A stretch of 64,000 nucleotides of DNA, taken from contig CANJMF010000001.1 in the NCBI GenBank assembly GCA_947475895.1, positions 186,001 to 250,000 of the forward strand. Direction: 5' to 3'. The translations under genes were made by a program, and so were the position numbers. The stretch's first letter is position 1. Each line of letters begins with the position of its first letter. Positions 36,859-46,325 of this stretch are shown here, piece after piece. Source of the DNA: Fidelibacterota bacterium. Lineage in GTDB: Bacteria > Pseudomonadota > Alphaproteobacteria > Rhodospirillales > Rhodospirillaceae. Under the pieces are notes generated by a model. That model saw nothing but the letters and a program-made list of their open reading frames with translations, was not told the origin of the DNA and ran no database searches.

Positions 36859-37038
36859 ATGACAGACAAGCCTAAAACCCTGCCGTTGCCGCTTTCGCCC
36901 GAGGCCGCCGCCCTAAAGCCGCCGCCGGCGTCATCGGCGCAACCGGCCGCGCCCGTTTCGGAATTTGGCGGCCCGAAAGGCCCCGAACCCACCCGCTACG
37001 GCGATTGGGAACGTAAAGGCCGCTGTTCGGATTTTTAG
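36859..37038 (+). CDS. DUF1674 / succinate dehydrogenase assembly factor 4 family protein
   Basis: 59 aa, starting [17 protein letters not shown] and ending in the family signature [20 protein letters not shown], then RCSDF. DUF1674 proteins are the bacterial relatives of mitochondrial SDHAF4/Sdh8, which protects flavinylated SdhA during complex II assembly. No sdh gene is nearby. It is divergent from htpX across about 100 nt. Confidence 0.9.
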   Translation: MTDKPKTLPLPLSPEAAALKPPPASSAQPAAPVSEFGGPKGPEPTRYGDWERKGRCSDF

Positions 37039-37151
37039 GCCCCGGCACCCCCCGAGTCTCGCAACGGAATCTTAAATCGCGCCTGCTAACCAGTTGATTC
37101 AGGCCATTTACGTGTGGGCCGATAGACTGCGCGCAGGGTTTTGGGGTTTCT

Positions 37152-38546
37152 ATGCCATTCGGCGCTTTTGTGGATTTGTTACGGCGCAAGCCGCGCGAGC
37201 AAACGTTTGAAACGTTTGTCGCCGAAGCGCCCGAGGATGCACTTTACGGCGTCGAACCGCTTCGCATTCTGATCGCTCCCCTCGCGGGCGACACCCAAGG
37301 TCTTGCAGCCCGCCATATTCATGACCGCCTGTCTGGCCGCATGGGCGTCAGCATCACGGTTGCCGACCGCCCACTGACCGCGCCCGGCGCCGACAACAAT
37401 CAGGCGCTGTTCATTTCCATGGCCGTCGATCTGGGCCGGCGCTGGCTGAAGCGCGAAGGTGCCGATCTTCTGGTCTGGGGCGAAAGCATTTCAACGCCGA
37501 CGGCCACGGGACGCGGCACGGCATGGCGCTTGCGATTCCTCAGTCGCGCGACACCGCTGCATCCGCAGAGCGCGTCGTTCTCGGCGCTTGAACGTTTGGA
37601 AGTACCGGCACTTTTCGATGACGCAACCGGCGATCTCGCGTTCGGCGTGGCATTGGCCGCCGTGAGCGTGGAATCCGCCGACGGGATTCGCGCACGCGCC
37701 ACTATGTTCCGCCCCGTCTTGAAGGCCGCGACGCGTTTCGCTGAAGGCGATTTCACCGGCACCGTCGCGCAATGCGCAACGGCGCAAGCGAGTTATGCGG
37801 CTCTTCTTCTGCTCGAAGGTTCGCGCACGGGCGACGTGAAAACACTTGAACGTGCCGTCGCCGTTTATCAAGGCGCGTTGATCCTGGGCGAAGATGCCTT
37901 CCCCCTGCACGAGCGCGCCATGATCGGCAGCCATATCGCCGATGCCATGGCGGTCATCAGCGATTTGTCGTCGCGCCCGAAACTTAGCAACCGCACGGTT
38001 GAATACTACCGCGCGGCTCTTGGCATGGTGCGCAAGGAGGTGTTCGCCGACGACTACGCCGCATTGAAAGTACGCCTCGGTCTTGCGCTGCATACGCTGG
38101 CGCAAAGTACTGACGAACCGAGTCATTTAAAGGAAGCAGCTGAGGCGTTTTCAGCCGCGACAGCGATCTGGACCATCAGCGATGCGCCTGATCGCTGGGC
38201 CGATATTCAAAACTCCCTTGGCGGTTTGTTGATCACCATGGGGCGGCTGACACGCGAACCGTCCTTATTCGACAAGGCCGTTGGCATTTTCCTGAAAATT
38301 GCCGAAGCGCGCACGCGCAAAAAATCGCCGCTGATCTGGGCGACAACGCTGGCCAATATCGGCGCGGCTATGAAGGAAAAAGGCGTCGCCGCCCGCAACG
38401 TCGATTATCTGAAGCAGGCGGCGCAGGCTTTTGAATTAGCCGGACAGGTGTTCTCCGAGCTTAACCTCGAAAGCAATGTGAAGATCGTCGAGACGCAACG
38501 CGACCACGTTCTTCTGATGCTGGCCGCGCAAGGCGCGGCGCGTTAA
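37152..38546 (+). CDS. TPR-like hypothetical protein
   Basis: 464 aa. Residues 35-150 form an alpha/beta domain beginning PLRILIAPLAGDTQGLAARH, with ADLLVWGESIST. It recalls TolB-N/FlgO-like beta-alpha units, but I cannot assign it. Residues 195-460 are helical repeats of TPR type (LERAVAVYQGALILGEDAF, HLKEAAEAFSAATAIW, DYLKQAAQAFELAGQVF). No signal peptide and no TM. It is probably a cytoplasmic scaffold of unknown role. The stop interlocks with azoR (TTAA). Confidence 0.7.
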   Translation: MPFGAFVDLLRRKPREQTFETFVAEAPEDALYGVEPLRILIAPLAGDTQGLAARHIHDRLSGRMGVSITVADRPLTAPGADNNQALFISMAVDLGRRWLKREGADLLVWGESISTPTATGRGTAWRLRFLSRATPLHPQSASFSALERLEVPALFDDATGDLAFGVALAAVSVESADGIRARATMFRPVLKAATRFAEGDFTGTVAQCATAQASYAALLLLEGSRTGDVKTLERAVAVYQGALILGEDAFPLHERAMIGSHIADAMAVISDLSSRPKLSNRTVEYYRAALGMVRKEVFADDYAALKVRLGLALHTLAQSTDEPSHLKEAAEAFSAATAIWTISDAPDRWADIQNSLGGLLITMGRLTREPSLFDKAVGIFLKIAEARTRKKSPLIWATTLANIGAAMKEKGVAARNVDYLKQAAQAFELAGQVFSELNLESNVKIVETQRDHVLLMLAAQGAAR

Positions 38547-39166
38547 GCCGCGAGCGCCGGCAATTCGATTTTTTCCACCGCAGTTCGTGCAGCCGCCACA
38601 CCTTTCGCTGCGGCTTCGCCACCGATGGCTTGACCTTCAACGTGAATGAAATTCACGTCGGTGACGCCAAGAAATCCCCAGAAGCCGCGAATGTAAGGTT
38701 CCTGAAAATCCATTCCGCGCGCCGGGCTTTCGCCGGTGTAGTAACCGCCGCGACTGGCGATCACGTAAATCTTTTTGCCTTTGAGTTGCCCTTCAGGACC
38801 ATTGGCCGTGTATTTGAAGGTGCGGCCGGCCCGCGCGATATAGTCGAACCACGCCTTGAGCGTCGAGGGAATCGAGAAGTTGTACATGGGCGCACCTATG
38901 ACGATGACGTCGGCGGCTTCCACCTCTTCAATGATCTGATCCGCAAACTGTACAGCAGCCGATTGAACAGGTGAGCGTTGATCGGCGGCAACGCCAAGGG
39001 CACCCAGCGTTTCAAGTGTGAGATGCGGAATATTGTCGGGCGTCAGATGGCGCTCGACCACGCGCGCATGCGTGCCGCCGACGCGGGCCACGAGCTCGGC
39101 GCCAACCTGCCGCGATTTCGCGTTTTCGCCCAAGAGACTGGAAGTGACAAAAAGGACGTTGCGCAT
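38543..39166 (-). CDS. azoR: FMN-dependent NADH-azoreductase
   Basis: Flavodoxin-fold quinone/azo reductase of 207 aa. The phosphate-binding N-terminus is LFVTSSLLGENAKSRQVG. The FMN loops are IGAPMYNFSIPSTLKAWFDY and VIASRGGYYTG, and the HVEGQAIG segment is typical. A strong GAGGAG lies 7 nt before the chosen ATG, which removes five residues of the longest frame. It is divergent from a LysR regulator across a long palindrome, hence probably induced by quinone-type electrophiles. Confidence 0.94.
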   Translation of the reverse strand: MRNVLFVTSSLLGENAKSRQVGAELVARVGGTHARVVERHLTPDNIPHLTLETLGALGVAADQRSPVQSAAVQFADQIIEEVEAADVIVIGAPMYNFSIPSTLKAWFDYIARAGRTFKYTANGPEGQLKGKKIYVIASRGGYYTGESPARGMDFQEPYIRGFWGFLGVTDVNFIHVEGQAIGGEAAAKGVAAARTAVEKIELPALAA

Positions 39167-39259
39167 GGGGTTTCTCCTCATTTTCTAAATGCCCCCTGAG
39201 GGCGTGATGAAGAGAACATGCGCCCGAACAACCATCTTGAAAATCGGCCAAATTGTGCT

Positions 39260-39288
39260 CATATCCATCATATAAATTGATGGATATG
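39260..39288. promoter_or_regulatory. Operator palindrome between azoR and lysR-type gene
   Basis: CATATCCATCA - TATAAAT - TGATGGATATG is a perfect 11-bp inverted repeat around a 7-nt centre. The centre looks like a -10 element. It lies 94 nt upstream of azoR and directly at the start of the regulator gene, so its binder should control both. The neighbouring LysR protein is the obvious candidate. Confidence 0.7.
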
Positions 39289-39292
39289 TCCC

Positions 39293-40291
39293 CTGCTCGA
39301 CCGCCTCACCCTCGATCAACTGCGCACACTCATAGCGGTGGCCGACACGGGCAGCTTTTCCGCCGCGGGCCGAAGCCTTGGCCGCGTTCAGTCGGCTGTC
39401 AGCCAAACGGTCCAGGCACTCGAAGCCACGCTCAACATTGCTTTGTTTGATCGCAGCGAGAAAACGCCGGTGCTGACCGAAGCGGGAAAATCTTTGCTGA
39501 CCGACGCGCGCCGCTTGATCACCGGCGCTGAAGCGTTGCGCGCACGCGCCGAGACAATCGCCTCCGACATCGAACCCGAGTTGACCCTGGCGGTTGAGGC
39601 GATGTTTCCCAACGGTCCGTTGATGAGCAGTTTGAAAACGCTCAATGCACACTTCCCCCACTTACCGGTGACCGTTTTCACGGAAGCCCTGGGCGGCGCG
39701 GAACAACGGCTGCGCGAAGGATCGGCGCGCATCGGCCTTTATCCGCCGCGCCCCGCATCAGGCGATTTTGTCACGGAGTTCTTGGCGTCGATCACGATGA
39801 TTCCCGTTGTTGCCGCCGCGCATCCTTTGGCCATGGCAGCAGAACCGATTCCGCGTTCTGTTCTAGAGGATCACATACAATTGGTGCTGACCGACCGCAC
39901 CGCCATCACTGCCAATTTTTCCGGCGGCGTAATCAGTCGGCACATCTGGCGCTTCGCCGATCTGGCCACACGTCTCGATTATCTTTTGGCGGGCTTCGGG
40001 TGGTGCAATATGCCGGCGCATATGGTGAATGCACACGTGGCCGCAGGGCGCTTGAAACACTTACAGCTGACGGAAAACACGCAGTGGCAGTTTCCGATCC
40101 ACGTGGTTCATCACCGCAATCGGCCGCTGCAGCGCGCGGGGCAAATGCTGATCGCGGATTTGCGCGAGCGCCTGAAAGGCTGTCCGTCTGAATTCACACA
40201 GGCGGAATTTGCGCGGGCGGAATTTCCAGCAAGCGATAAAGCGCGGACCGCAGAGAAAATTTATCCGACGCGCCGGAAATATCGCCGCTAG
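39293..40291 (+). CDS. LysR-family transcriptional regulator
   Basis: About 332 aa. The helix-turn-helix starts LDQLRTLIAVADTGSFSAAG, continues SLGRVQSAVSQTVQALE and is followed by the co-inducer-binding domain. The frame has no ATG before the helix-turn-helix: it opens after a stop at 39278, and the first candidate is CTG at 39293, which gives a full N-terminus. An ATG at 39286 is one base out of frame. Removing one C from the CCCC at 39290-39293 would give MSLLDRLTLDQL, an ideal LysR start. So this is either a CTG start or an indel. Confidence 0.85.
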   Translation: MLDRLTLDQLRTLIAVADTGSFSAAGRSLGRVQSAVSQTVQALEATLNIALFDRSEKTPVLTEAGKSLLTDARRLITGAEALRARAETIASDIEPELTLAVEAMFPNGPLMSSLKTLNAHFPHLPVTVFTEALGGAEQRLREGSARIGLYPPRPASGDFVTEFLASITMIPVVAAAHPLAMAAEPIPRSVLEDHIQLVLTDRTAITANFSGGVISRHIWRFADLATRLDYLLAGFGWCNMPAHMVNAHVAAGRLKHLQLTENTQWQFPIHVVHHRNRPLQRAGQMLIADLRERLKGCPSEFTQAEFARAEFPASDKARTAEKIYPTRRKYRR

Positions 40292-40971
40292 CTTTTTGCG
40301 CGTGCCTTGTCGGTCAGCGCGCCGCGCAGAAAAAACTGCGCCGTGGTGCGCGCACGTTGCTCGATGGACGTTGTGGTCGGTGTACCGCCGACTCCCAAAG
40401 CGAGATTACGTAAAGGTCCGGCAATAACGCTGCTGCCAAGAATTGCCGCGGCCTCGGAGGGATTTTCGAGCGCGATGATTCCGTCGCGTGCGCGCGCTGC
40501 CAGCCATTTGCCCAGAATATCGATCACGTGCGCCGGGCCTTCTTCGTAATAAGTGCGCGCGAGTTCGGGGAAGCGCGTGGCCTCGGCCGTTACGGCGCGA
40601 TATAGCCGCACCGATACGGGCGACAGAACAAAGCGCGACAGCTCGGTGAAGAACTGCACCAAGGCATCCTCGAGCGCTTGCGCATTTGCGACAGAATCCG
40701 GTAATTCCGAGACCATGCTGTTTTCGATGCGCGTGTGCATCACATCGGCGAAGAGCTTTTCCTTGGTCTCGCTGCAGCCATAAATCGTCTTCTTCGAGAC
40801 TCCAGCACGCTTGGCAATGTCGTCCATGCTGGCGGCGAGGCCTTTTTCGAGGAAAACCTCCTCGGCAGCGGCCAAGAGCGCCTTGCGCCGGCTCTCTTCC
40901 GAGCCTTTGGGCGGCCGCCCACGGCGGGGTCCGCCCTCGCATGCCTCTGATTTATCAGTGTTTTTAGCCAT
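40288..40971 (-). CDS. TetR/AcrR-family transcriptional repressor
   Basis: 227 aa. The N-terminal DNA-binding domain reads KALLAAAEEVFLEKGLAASM DDIAKRAGVSKKTIYGCSETKEKLF; Cys replaces the usual Tyr/Phe after YG. The C-terminal ligand domain resembles the TetR_C type with LVQFFTELSRFVLSPVSVRL. It is divergent from an EmrAB-type pump, with two operator-like palindromes in between. Stop codons interlock with the LysR gene (CTAG). Confidence 0.93.
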   Translation of the reverse strand: MAKNTDKSEACEGGPRRGRPPKGSEESRRKALLAAAEEVFLEKGLAASMDDIAKRAGVSKKTIYGCSETKEKLFADVMHTRIENSMVSELPDSVANAQALEDALVQFFTELSRFVLSPVSVRLYRAVTAEATRFPELARTYYEEGPAHVIDILGKWLAARARDGIIALENPSEAAAILGSSVIAGPLRNLALGVGGTPTTTSIEQRARTTAQFFLRGALTDKARAKS

Positions 40972-40997
40972 GTCCGAATCTCATAGCAGGCATGAAA

Positions 40998-41040
40998 GAA
41001 ACTATATGGTTCCTTTTTAATAAAGAAACTATACAGTTTC
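40998..41040. promoter_or_regulatory. Twin TetR operator palindromes
   Basis: GAAACT-ATAC-AGTTTC at 41025-41040 is a perfect inverted repeat. GAAACTATATGGTTCC at 40998-41013 is an imperfect copy whose centre lies 27 bp away. They lie between the tetR start and the pump genes, the expected place for binding of the TetR-family repressor. Confidence 0.7.
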
Positions 41041-41122
41041 CTATGTGAGGCGATTGGATCGCGGCGTCAAGCCTAGATCGAGCGCCACTCAAAGCAAGTT
41101 CGCGAAAACAAGGAAGACCGCC

Positions 41123-42265
41123 ATGAACGTTTCACCCGTCGTCACGCAAGCCACACCTGACCGTTCGCACGAAACGCCTGCGGGCTGGGCGGCGTCGAAA
41201 GGGAAGCGGAGCCGCAAGGCGCTGATGATTGGCGCGGCGGCGGTCGGGATCACATTCGCCGTTGTCGGCGGTTGGAATCACTGGACCACGGGACGGTTCA
41301 TGGAATCGACCGACGACGCCTACGTTGGTGCGGACTCGACGACCGTTGCGCCGAAAGTGTCGGGCTATATCAAAGATGTTCTGGTGAGCGACAACGAGGC
41401 GGTGAAAGCCGGCCAAGTGTTGGCGTACATTGACAGTGCCGACTATCGCACGGCCATGGCGCAGGCGGTTGCGGGTGTTGCCTCGGCGAAAGCCGACATC
41501 GCGGCCCTGCAGGCCGACATCACGCGCCAAGTGGCGATGATCGAAAGTGCCCGCGCGTCCGTCGCGGTCGATCATGCCAACTCGACCTTCGCCGAACAGG
41601 ATCGCCAACGTTATGCCGACTTGGTGAAGACGGGTTACGGAACCGTGCAACGCGCGCAATCGAGCGACGCGGCTGTACGCGCAGCCAATGCGCAGGTCGC
41701 GCGCGATGAAGCGGGACTGACCGCCGCCGCGCGCCAGAAAGACACACTCGCCGCGCAACTGGACAAAGCCAAAGCGGAACTGGCACGCGACGAAGCGCTC
41801 GCGGATCAGGCCGCACTGAATCTCAGCTATACGGCCATCACCGCTGCCGTTGACGGCACGGTGGGTGCGCGCAGCCTGCGCGTCGGCCAGTACGTGCAAG
41901 CAGGCACGCAGTTGATGCAAGTTGTGCCGCTGCATGCGGTGTATGTGAAAGCGAACTTCAAAGAGACTCAGCTCACGCGCATGTACGAAGGCCAACCGGC
42001 GACCGTGACCGTCGATGCCTTTCCCGGCGTGAAATTCAAAGCGCATATCGACAGCCTTGCCCCGGCAAGCGGCCAGGAGTTCGCGTTATTGCCCCCCGAT
42101 AACGCGACGGGCAACTTTACCAAGGTCGTGCAACGCGTGCCCGTGAAGATTGCCATCGAGGACAACGGAGCCCTCGCCGGCCGCTTGCGCCCGGGCATGT
42201 CGGTGGAAGCTGTCGTGAATACGAAAGACGTTACGACAACCGATACGAAGGTCGCCGCGCGCTAA
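41123..42265 (+). CDS. EmrA/HlyD-family membrane fusion protein
   Basis: Periplasmic adaptor of a tripartite drug pump, 380 aa. One N-terminal TM (about 37-57) is followed by the lipoyl half-motif STDDAYVGADSTTVAPKVSG and a coiled-coil hairpin (about 110-220). The second lipoyl half and beta-barrel follow (LSYTAITAAVDGTVGARSLR). AAGGAAG precedes the chosen ATG at a good distance. It is co-transcribed with the MFS partner. Confidence 0.93.
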   Translation: MNVSPVVTQATPDRSHETPAGWAASKGKRSRKALMIGAAAVGITFAVVGGWNHWTTGRFMESTDDAYVGADSTTVAPKVSGYIKDVLVSDNEAVKAGQVLAYIDSADYRTAMAQAVAGVASAKADIAALQADITRQVAMIESARASVAVDHANSTFAEQDRQRYADLVKTGYGTVQRAQSSDAAVRAANAQVARDEAGLTAAARQKDTLAAQLDKAKAELARDEALADQAALNLSYTAITAAVDGTVGARSLRVGQYVQAGTQLMQVVPLHAVYVKANFKETQLTRMYEGQPATVTVDAFPGVKFKAHIDSLAPASGQEFALLPPDNATGNFTKVVQRVPVKIAIEDNGALAGRLRPGMSVEAVVNTKDVTTTDTKVAAR

Positions 42266-42289
42266 GCGGCCTTCGGGGGAGCCCGTGCC

Positions 42290-43858
42290 ATGTCCGTGCC
42301 GCAAAACAATGAGCGCGCCGATCTCATAACCTGGGTCGGCATTGTCGGCGCCCTGCTGGGTGCCTTCATGGCCATCGTGAATATTCAAATCACCAACGCC
42401 GCGCTTCTCGATATTGAAGGCGGCATTGGTACCGGCGGCGCCAACGGCGCGTGGATCTCGACCTCTTATCTTGTCGGCGAGATCATCATCATTCCGCTGT
42501 GCGATTTCTTGAGCCGCGTGTTTTCGATCCGGCGGTTTTTGTTGGTGAACACCGCGCTGTTTCTTGTGTTCTCGGTGGCGTGCGCGTTCGCCAACAATCT
42601 TGAGCAGATGATTGTCTTGCGCGGCCTTCAAGGTTTCACAGGCGGCGTGTTGATCCCGGTCGCCTTCACCTTGGTCGCGACGACTTTGCCGATGGCGCAG
42701 CGTCCCCTCGGCATGGCGGGCTTTTCGTTGGCAGCCACCTTCGCGCCGGCCATTGGGCCCACCATCGGCGGCTGGCTGTCGGGTAATTACGGCTGGGAAT
42801 TCATTTTCTATGTAAACTTAGTGCCCGGCTTGGTGATGCTTGCGATGTTGTACGTATCGCTGAAGCCCGCACCCATGCAGTTGAAGTTGCTGAAGACCGG
42901 CGACTGGACCGGCATCGCCACGCTGGCCGTTGGATTGGGCGCGCTGCAAACGGTGCTGGAAGAAGGCAACACCCACGACTGGTTTGGATCGGGTTTGATT
43001 GTGAACTTGTCCATCGTCGCGGCGGTGTTTCTGGGAACCTTTTTGTGGATCGAGTTTCACAAAGAAAATCCGGTGGTAAACTTGCGCCTTCTGGGCCGGC
43101 GTAATTTCGGCTTTGGGACTGTTGCGAACTTCGTGCTCGGCTTCGGGCTTTACGGCGCCGGTTTCGTGCTCGCGCAATATCTCGCGCGCACGCAGGGTTA
43201 CAACGCCGAGCAAATCGGTAAGGTCGTGATGTGGACCGGCTTACCGCAGTTGCTGATCGTGCCGTTCGTGCCCATGCTGATTAAACGCGTCGACGTGCGC
43301 ATGTTGGCCTGCGTCGGCCTGACAATCTTTGGGCTCAGCAATTTGGTCAACATTCATCTGTCGGGAAATACCGGGGGCGATCAGCTTCTGATTCCCAACA
43401 TCATGCGCGCCATTGGGCTTGCGCTGGTGATGACGCCGTTGTCGGCGCTGGCTATGGCGGGAATCGCCCGCGAGGAAACCGCAGCTGCATCAGGCTTGTT
43501 CAACATGATGCGCAATCTGGGCGGCGCGTTCGGAACCGCGATTTTGGTTACGTTCCTGACCAAGCGCGAACAGTTTCATTCAAACATCATCAATTCGCAC
43601 GTTTCAGTCGCCGATCCGGAAACGGCCGCGCGCATTGAAAGTTTGAAGCAACACTTCCTGAGCCAAGGCATCAGTGATGCGGCCACCGCTACGCGCGAAG
43701 CCTTGGTGGCCATCGGCAAAACGATTCACCACCAAGCCGAGCTCATGGGCTTTGCCGATACCTTCGGCTTGTTGGGCGCGGTGGTGTTGCTGGGCGCGGT
43801 TTCGATCTTATTCATGCGCAACATCAATGGCGCCACCGGCGGCGGCGCGGCGCACTAG
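42290..43858 (+). CDS. EmrB/QacA-family multidrug MFS transporter (DHA2)
   Basis: 522 aa with about 14 membrane helices. Motif A-like and motif C segments (GFSLAATFAPAIGPTIGGWL) are typical of proton-driven drug exporters of the EmrB type. It works with the adjacent EmrA-like adaptor. An outer-membrane factor gene is absent here. It is probably controlled by the divergent TetR gene. It ends 1 nt before the acsA stop. Confidence 0.94.
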   Translation: MSVPQNNERADLITWVGIVGALLGAFMAIVNIQITNAALLDIEGGIGTGGANGAWISTSYLVGEIIIIPLCDFLSRVFSIRRFLLVNTALFLVFSVACAFANNLEQMIVLRGLQGFTGGVLIPVAFTLVATTLPMAQRPLGMAGFSLAATFAPAIGPTIGGWLSGNYGWEFIFYVNLVPGLVMLAMLYVSLKPAPMQLKLLKTGDWTGIATLAVGLGALQTVLEEGNTHDWFGSGLIVNLSIVAAVFLGTFLWIEFHKENPVVNLRLLGRRNFGFGTVANFVLGFGLYGAGFVLAQYLARTQGYNAEQIGKVVMWTGLPQLLIVPFVPMLIKRVDVRMLACVGLTIFGLSNLVNIHLSGNTGGDQLLIPNIMRAIGLALVMTPLSALAMAGIAREETAAASGLFNMMRNLGGAFGTAILVTFLTKREQFHSNIINSHVSVADPETAARIESLKQHFLSQGISDAATATREALVAIGKTIHHQAELMGFADTFGLLGAVVLLGAVSILFMRNINGATGGGAAH

Positions 43859-43859
43859 G

Positions 43860-45800
43860 CTATTTCACCGCGCGGTTTTTCACTAAGTCATCGACAACGC
43901 TCGGATCGGCGAGAGTCGAGGTGTCGCCCAGGGCGTTCACTTCATTCTCGGCGATTTTGCGCAGGATGCGGCGCATGATTTTGCCGGAGCGGGTTTTCGG
44001 CAAGCCTGGCGCCCACTGCAGAACATCGGGCTTGGCGATGGGACTGATGTCTTTGCCGACCCAATCGATGAGTTCTTTGCGAAGTTCGTCGGACGGCTGC
44101 ACATCGGCCTTCAGGGTGACGTAAGCATAGATGCCCTGACCTTTAACGTCGTGGGGGTAACCGACGACAGCGGCTTCGGCGACCGCTTTGTGGCCGACGA
44201 GGGAGCTTTCAACTTCGGCTGTACCGAGACGATGGCCGGCCACGTTGATGACGTCGTCGACGCGGCCTGTGATCCAATAGTAGCCGTCTTCGTCGCGCCG
44301 ACAGCCGTCGCCGGTGAAATACTTGCCGGGGAAGGTTTTGAAGTAGGTGTCGATGAAACGCTGATGATCGCCGTAGACCGTGCGCATCTGACCGGGCCAG
44401 GAGTCCTTGATGCACAAGTTGCCGGAACAAGCGCCTTCGAGTTCGACGCCTTCTGAATTGACGATGCAGGGCTGCACGCCGAAAAACGGCAGCGTGGCAG
44501 AACCGGGTTTGAGTTTCATGGCGCCCGGCAAGGGTGAGATGAGAATGCCGCCGGTTTCGGTTTGCCACCAGGTATCGACAATGGGGCAACGACCGTCGCC
44601 GACAACGCGGTGATACCAGAGCCAGGCTTCGGGATTGATGGGCTCGCCCACCGATCCCAACAAGCGCAGAGTTTGACGCGATGTGCGTTTCACCGGCGCG
44701 TCACCGTCGCGCATGAGAGCGCGCAAGGCCGTGGGCGCGGTGTAGAAAATATTTACGCCGTGTTTATCGATGACCTGCCAGAAGCGCGAGGTGTCGGGAT
44801 AATTGGGAACGCCTTCGAACATCAACGTGATCGCGCCGTTCGCGAGGGGTCCGTAGACAATGTAAGTGTGGCCCGTGACCCAACCCACATCGGCGGTGCA
44901 CCAGTAAACCTCGCCCTCTTTGTAGTCGAAGACATACTCGTGGGTCATGGAGGCCCACACCATATAGCCGCCGGTGGTGTGCAGCACGCCTTTGGGTTTT
45001 CCCGTCGAGCCTGATGTGTAGAGAATAAACAGCGGATCTTCCGCGTTCATCTCGACCGGATCGCACCAGGCTTTCGCCTTCTCGGTGGCCACGTGATACC
45101 AGACGTCGCGCGGCGGGCTCATGGGCACTTGATTGCCGGTGTTTTTCACAACGATCACGTGACGCACGGACGGCGCGTTTTTTAGCGCTTCGTCGACATT
45201 GGTTTTGAGCGGAATGACTTTGCCGCCGCGCCGGCCTTCGTCGGCCGTGATGACAATCTTTGCTCCACAGTCGTTGACGCGATCCGCCACGGAATGCGGC
45301 GCGAAGCCACCGAACACCACTGAGTGAACGGCGCCGATGCGCGCGCAGGCAAGCATGGCCACTGCGGCTTCAATAATCATCGGCATGTAAATGCAAACGC
45401 GGTCGCCTTTGGCGACGCCGAGATTCTTCAACACATTGGCGAGACGGCACACCTTTTCGTGCAGTTCGTTGTAGGTGACGTCCTTCGATTGCTTGGGATC
45501 GTCGCCTTCCCAAATGATGGCGCGTTGATTGCCGCGGGTTTTCAAATGCCGGTCCAGGCAGCTCATGGACGCATTCAGCGTGCCGTCGGGATACCAGGCG
45601 ATGTGAAGGTCTTTGGCGTCGAAGGAGACGTCCTTCACGCGGGTGTAGGGCGTGATCCAATCGATGCGCTTGCCGTTGACGCGCCAAAAGGTGAGCGGGT
45701 CCTTGGTCGACTCTTCTTGCAACTCTTTATAGCGCTGGGGCGTGATCACCGCGTTTTTCGCAAAGGCGGGCAGGATATCGATGACGGTGTGATCGGTCAC
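43860..45800 (-). CDS. acsA: Acetyl-CoA synthetase
   Basis: Makes acetyl-CoA from acetate, ATP and CoA via acetyl-AMP. The protein is 646 aa, the usual length. The AMP-binding motif is [20 protein letters not shown]. Other motifs are [16 protein letters not shown] and [20 protein letters not shown]. The C-terminal regulatory lysine sits in [14 protein letters not shown], the known acetylation site. The enzyme is complete. It is followed by the Rieske gene upstream on the same strand. Confidence 0.98.
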   Translation of the reverse strand: MTDHTVIDILPAFAKNAVITPQRYKELQEESTKDPLTFWRVNGKRIDWITPYTRVKDVSFDAKDLHIAWYPDGTLNASMSCLDRHLKTRGNQRAIIWEGDDPKQSKDVTYNELHEKVCRLANVLKNLGVAKGDRVCIYMPMIIEAAVAMLACARIGAVHSVVFGGFAPHSVADRVNDCGAKIVITADEGRRGGKVIPLKTNVDEALKNAPSVRHVIVVKNTGNQVPMSPPRDVWYHVATEKAKAWCDPVEMNAEDPLFILYTSGSTGKPKGVLHTTGGYMVWASMTHEYVFDYKEGEVYWCTADVGWVTGHTYIVYGPLANGAITLMFEGVPNYPDTSRFWQVIDKHGVNIFYTAPTALRALMRDGDAPVKRTSRQTLRLLGSVGEPINPEAWLWYHRVVGDGRCPIVDTWWQTETGGILISPLPGAMKLKPGSATLPFFGVQPCIVNSEGVELEGACSGNLCIKDSWPGQMRTVYGDHQRFIDTYFKTFPGKYFTGDGCRRDEDGYYWITGRVDDVINVAGHRLGTAEVESSLVGHKAVAEAAVVGYPHDVKGQGIYAYVTLKADVQPSDELRKELIDWVGKDISPIAKPDVLQWAPGLPKTRSGKIMRRILRKIAENEVNALGDTSTLADPSVVDDLVKNRAVK

Positions 45801-45852
45801 GGCAACGCTCCTTGAAAGACGCGCCGATGATAAACGGCTGCGCGCGTGCGTG

Positions 45853-46197
45853 TCACGCCGTCAGTACGGAATCGCCGTCAACGCGCACCGCGACACGGCG
45901 TAGCGATTGACCTTTGCAGGGCCCGCGCACGCAAGCACCCGTGAGCACATCGAAGAAGGCGCCGTGGTTGATGCAGAGCAAATAGGTGTTGCCGAGATCG
46001 AAGAAGGAATCGGCTTTCCAGTTCAAGGGGAGACGCGCGTGGGGACATGAGTTGACGTAGCCCACCACGCGGCCGTTCCAGCGCACGACAAAGGCCGGCA
46101 GACGCACGCCCGCGTCGTCGAGGGAGATCTCCTTGGCGCCCGTGGCGTCGAGATCGGCGAGGCTGCACAGGAAAATATCGGCGGCTATGTCGTTCAT
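45853..46197 (-). CDS. Rieske [2Fe-2S] domain protein
   Basis: 114 aa single-domain ferredoxin. Rieske ligands are in [12 protein letters not shown] (C-x-H) and [15 protein letters not shown] (C-x2-H), with [18 protein letters not shown] as the closing part. There is no oxygenase domain. It may serve as an electron carrier or as a nitrite-reductase-like small subunit. The partner is not evident from the neighbours. Confidence 0.88.
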   Translation of the reverse strand: MNDIAADIFLCSLADLDATGAKEISLDDAGVRLPAFVVRWNGRVVGYVNSCPHARLPLNWKADSFFDLGNTYLLCINHGAFFDVLTGACVRGPCKGQSLRRVAVRVDGDSVLTA

Positions 46198-46213
46198 CGG
46201 GCCTCAGTTACAG

Positions 46214-46242
46214 AAACAACCCCATGCACGCCGAGTCGAGAA
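46214..46242. repeat. 29-bp direct repeat, copy 1
   Basis: Runs from AAACAACCCCATGCACGC to GAGTCGAGAA and matches 46283-46311 in 27 of 29 bases, 69 nt apart. On plus, both copies encode NNPMHAESR in one frame. I recall similar ACAACCCCATGCA strings as dispersed repeats in other alphaproteobacteria, without being able to check. Confidence 0.6.
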
Positions 46243-46282
46243 GCCCGTTTCGCCCGCCATATCAAAGGGATGAGAAAAAGAA

Positions 46283-46311
46283 AAACAACCCCATGCACGC
46301 GGAGTCAAGAA
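46283..46311. repeat. 29-bp direct repeat, copy 2
   Basis: Second copy, differing from the first at two positions (C/G and G/A). It lies just downstream of the guanylyltransferase stop. Confidence 0.6.
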
Positions 46312-46325
46312 CGAAGAAAAACGTG

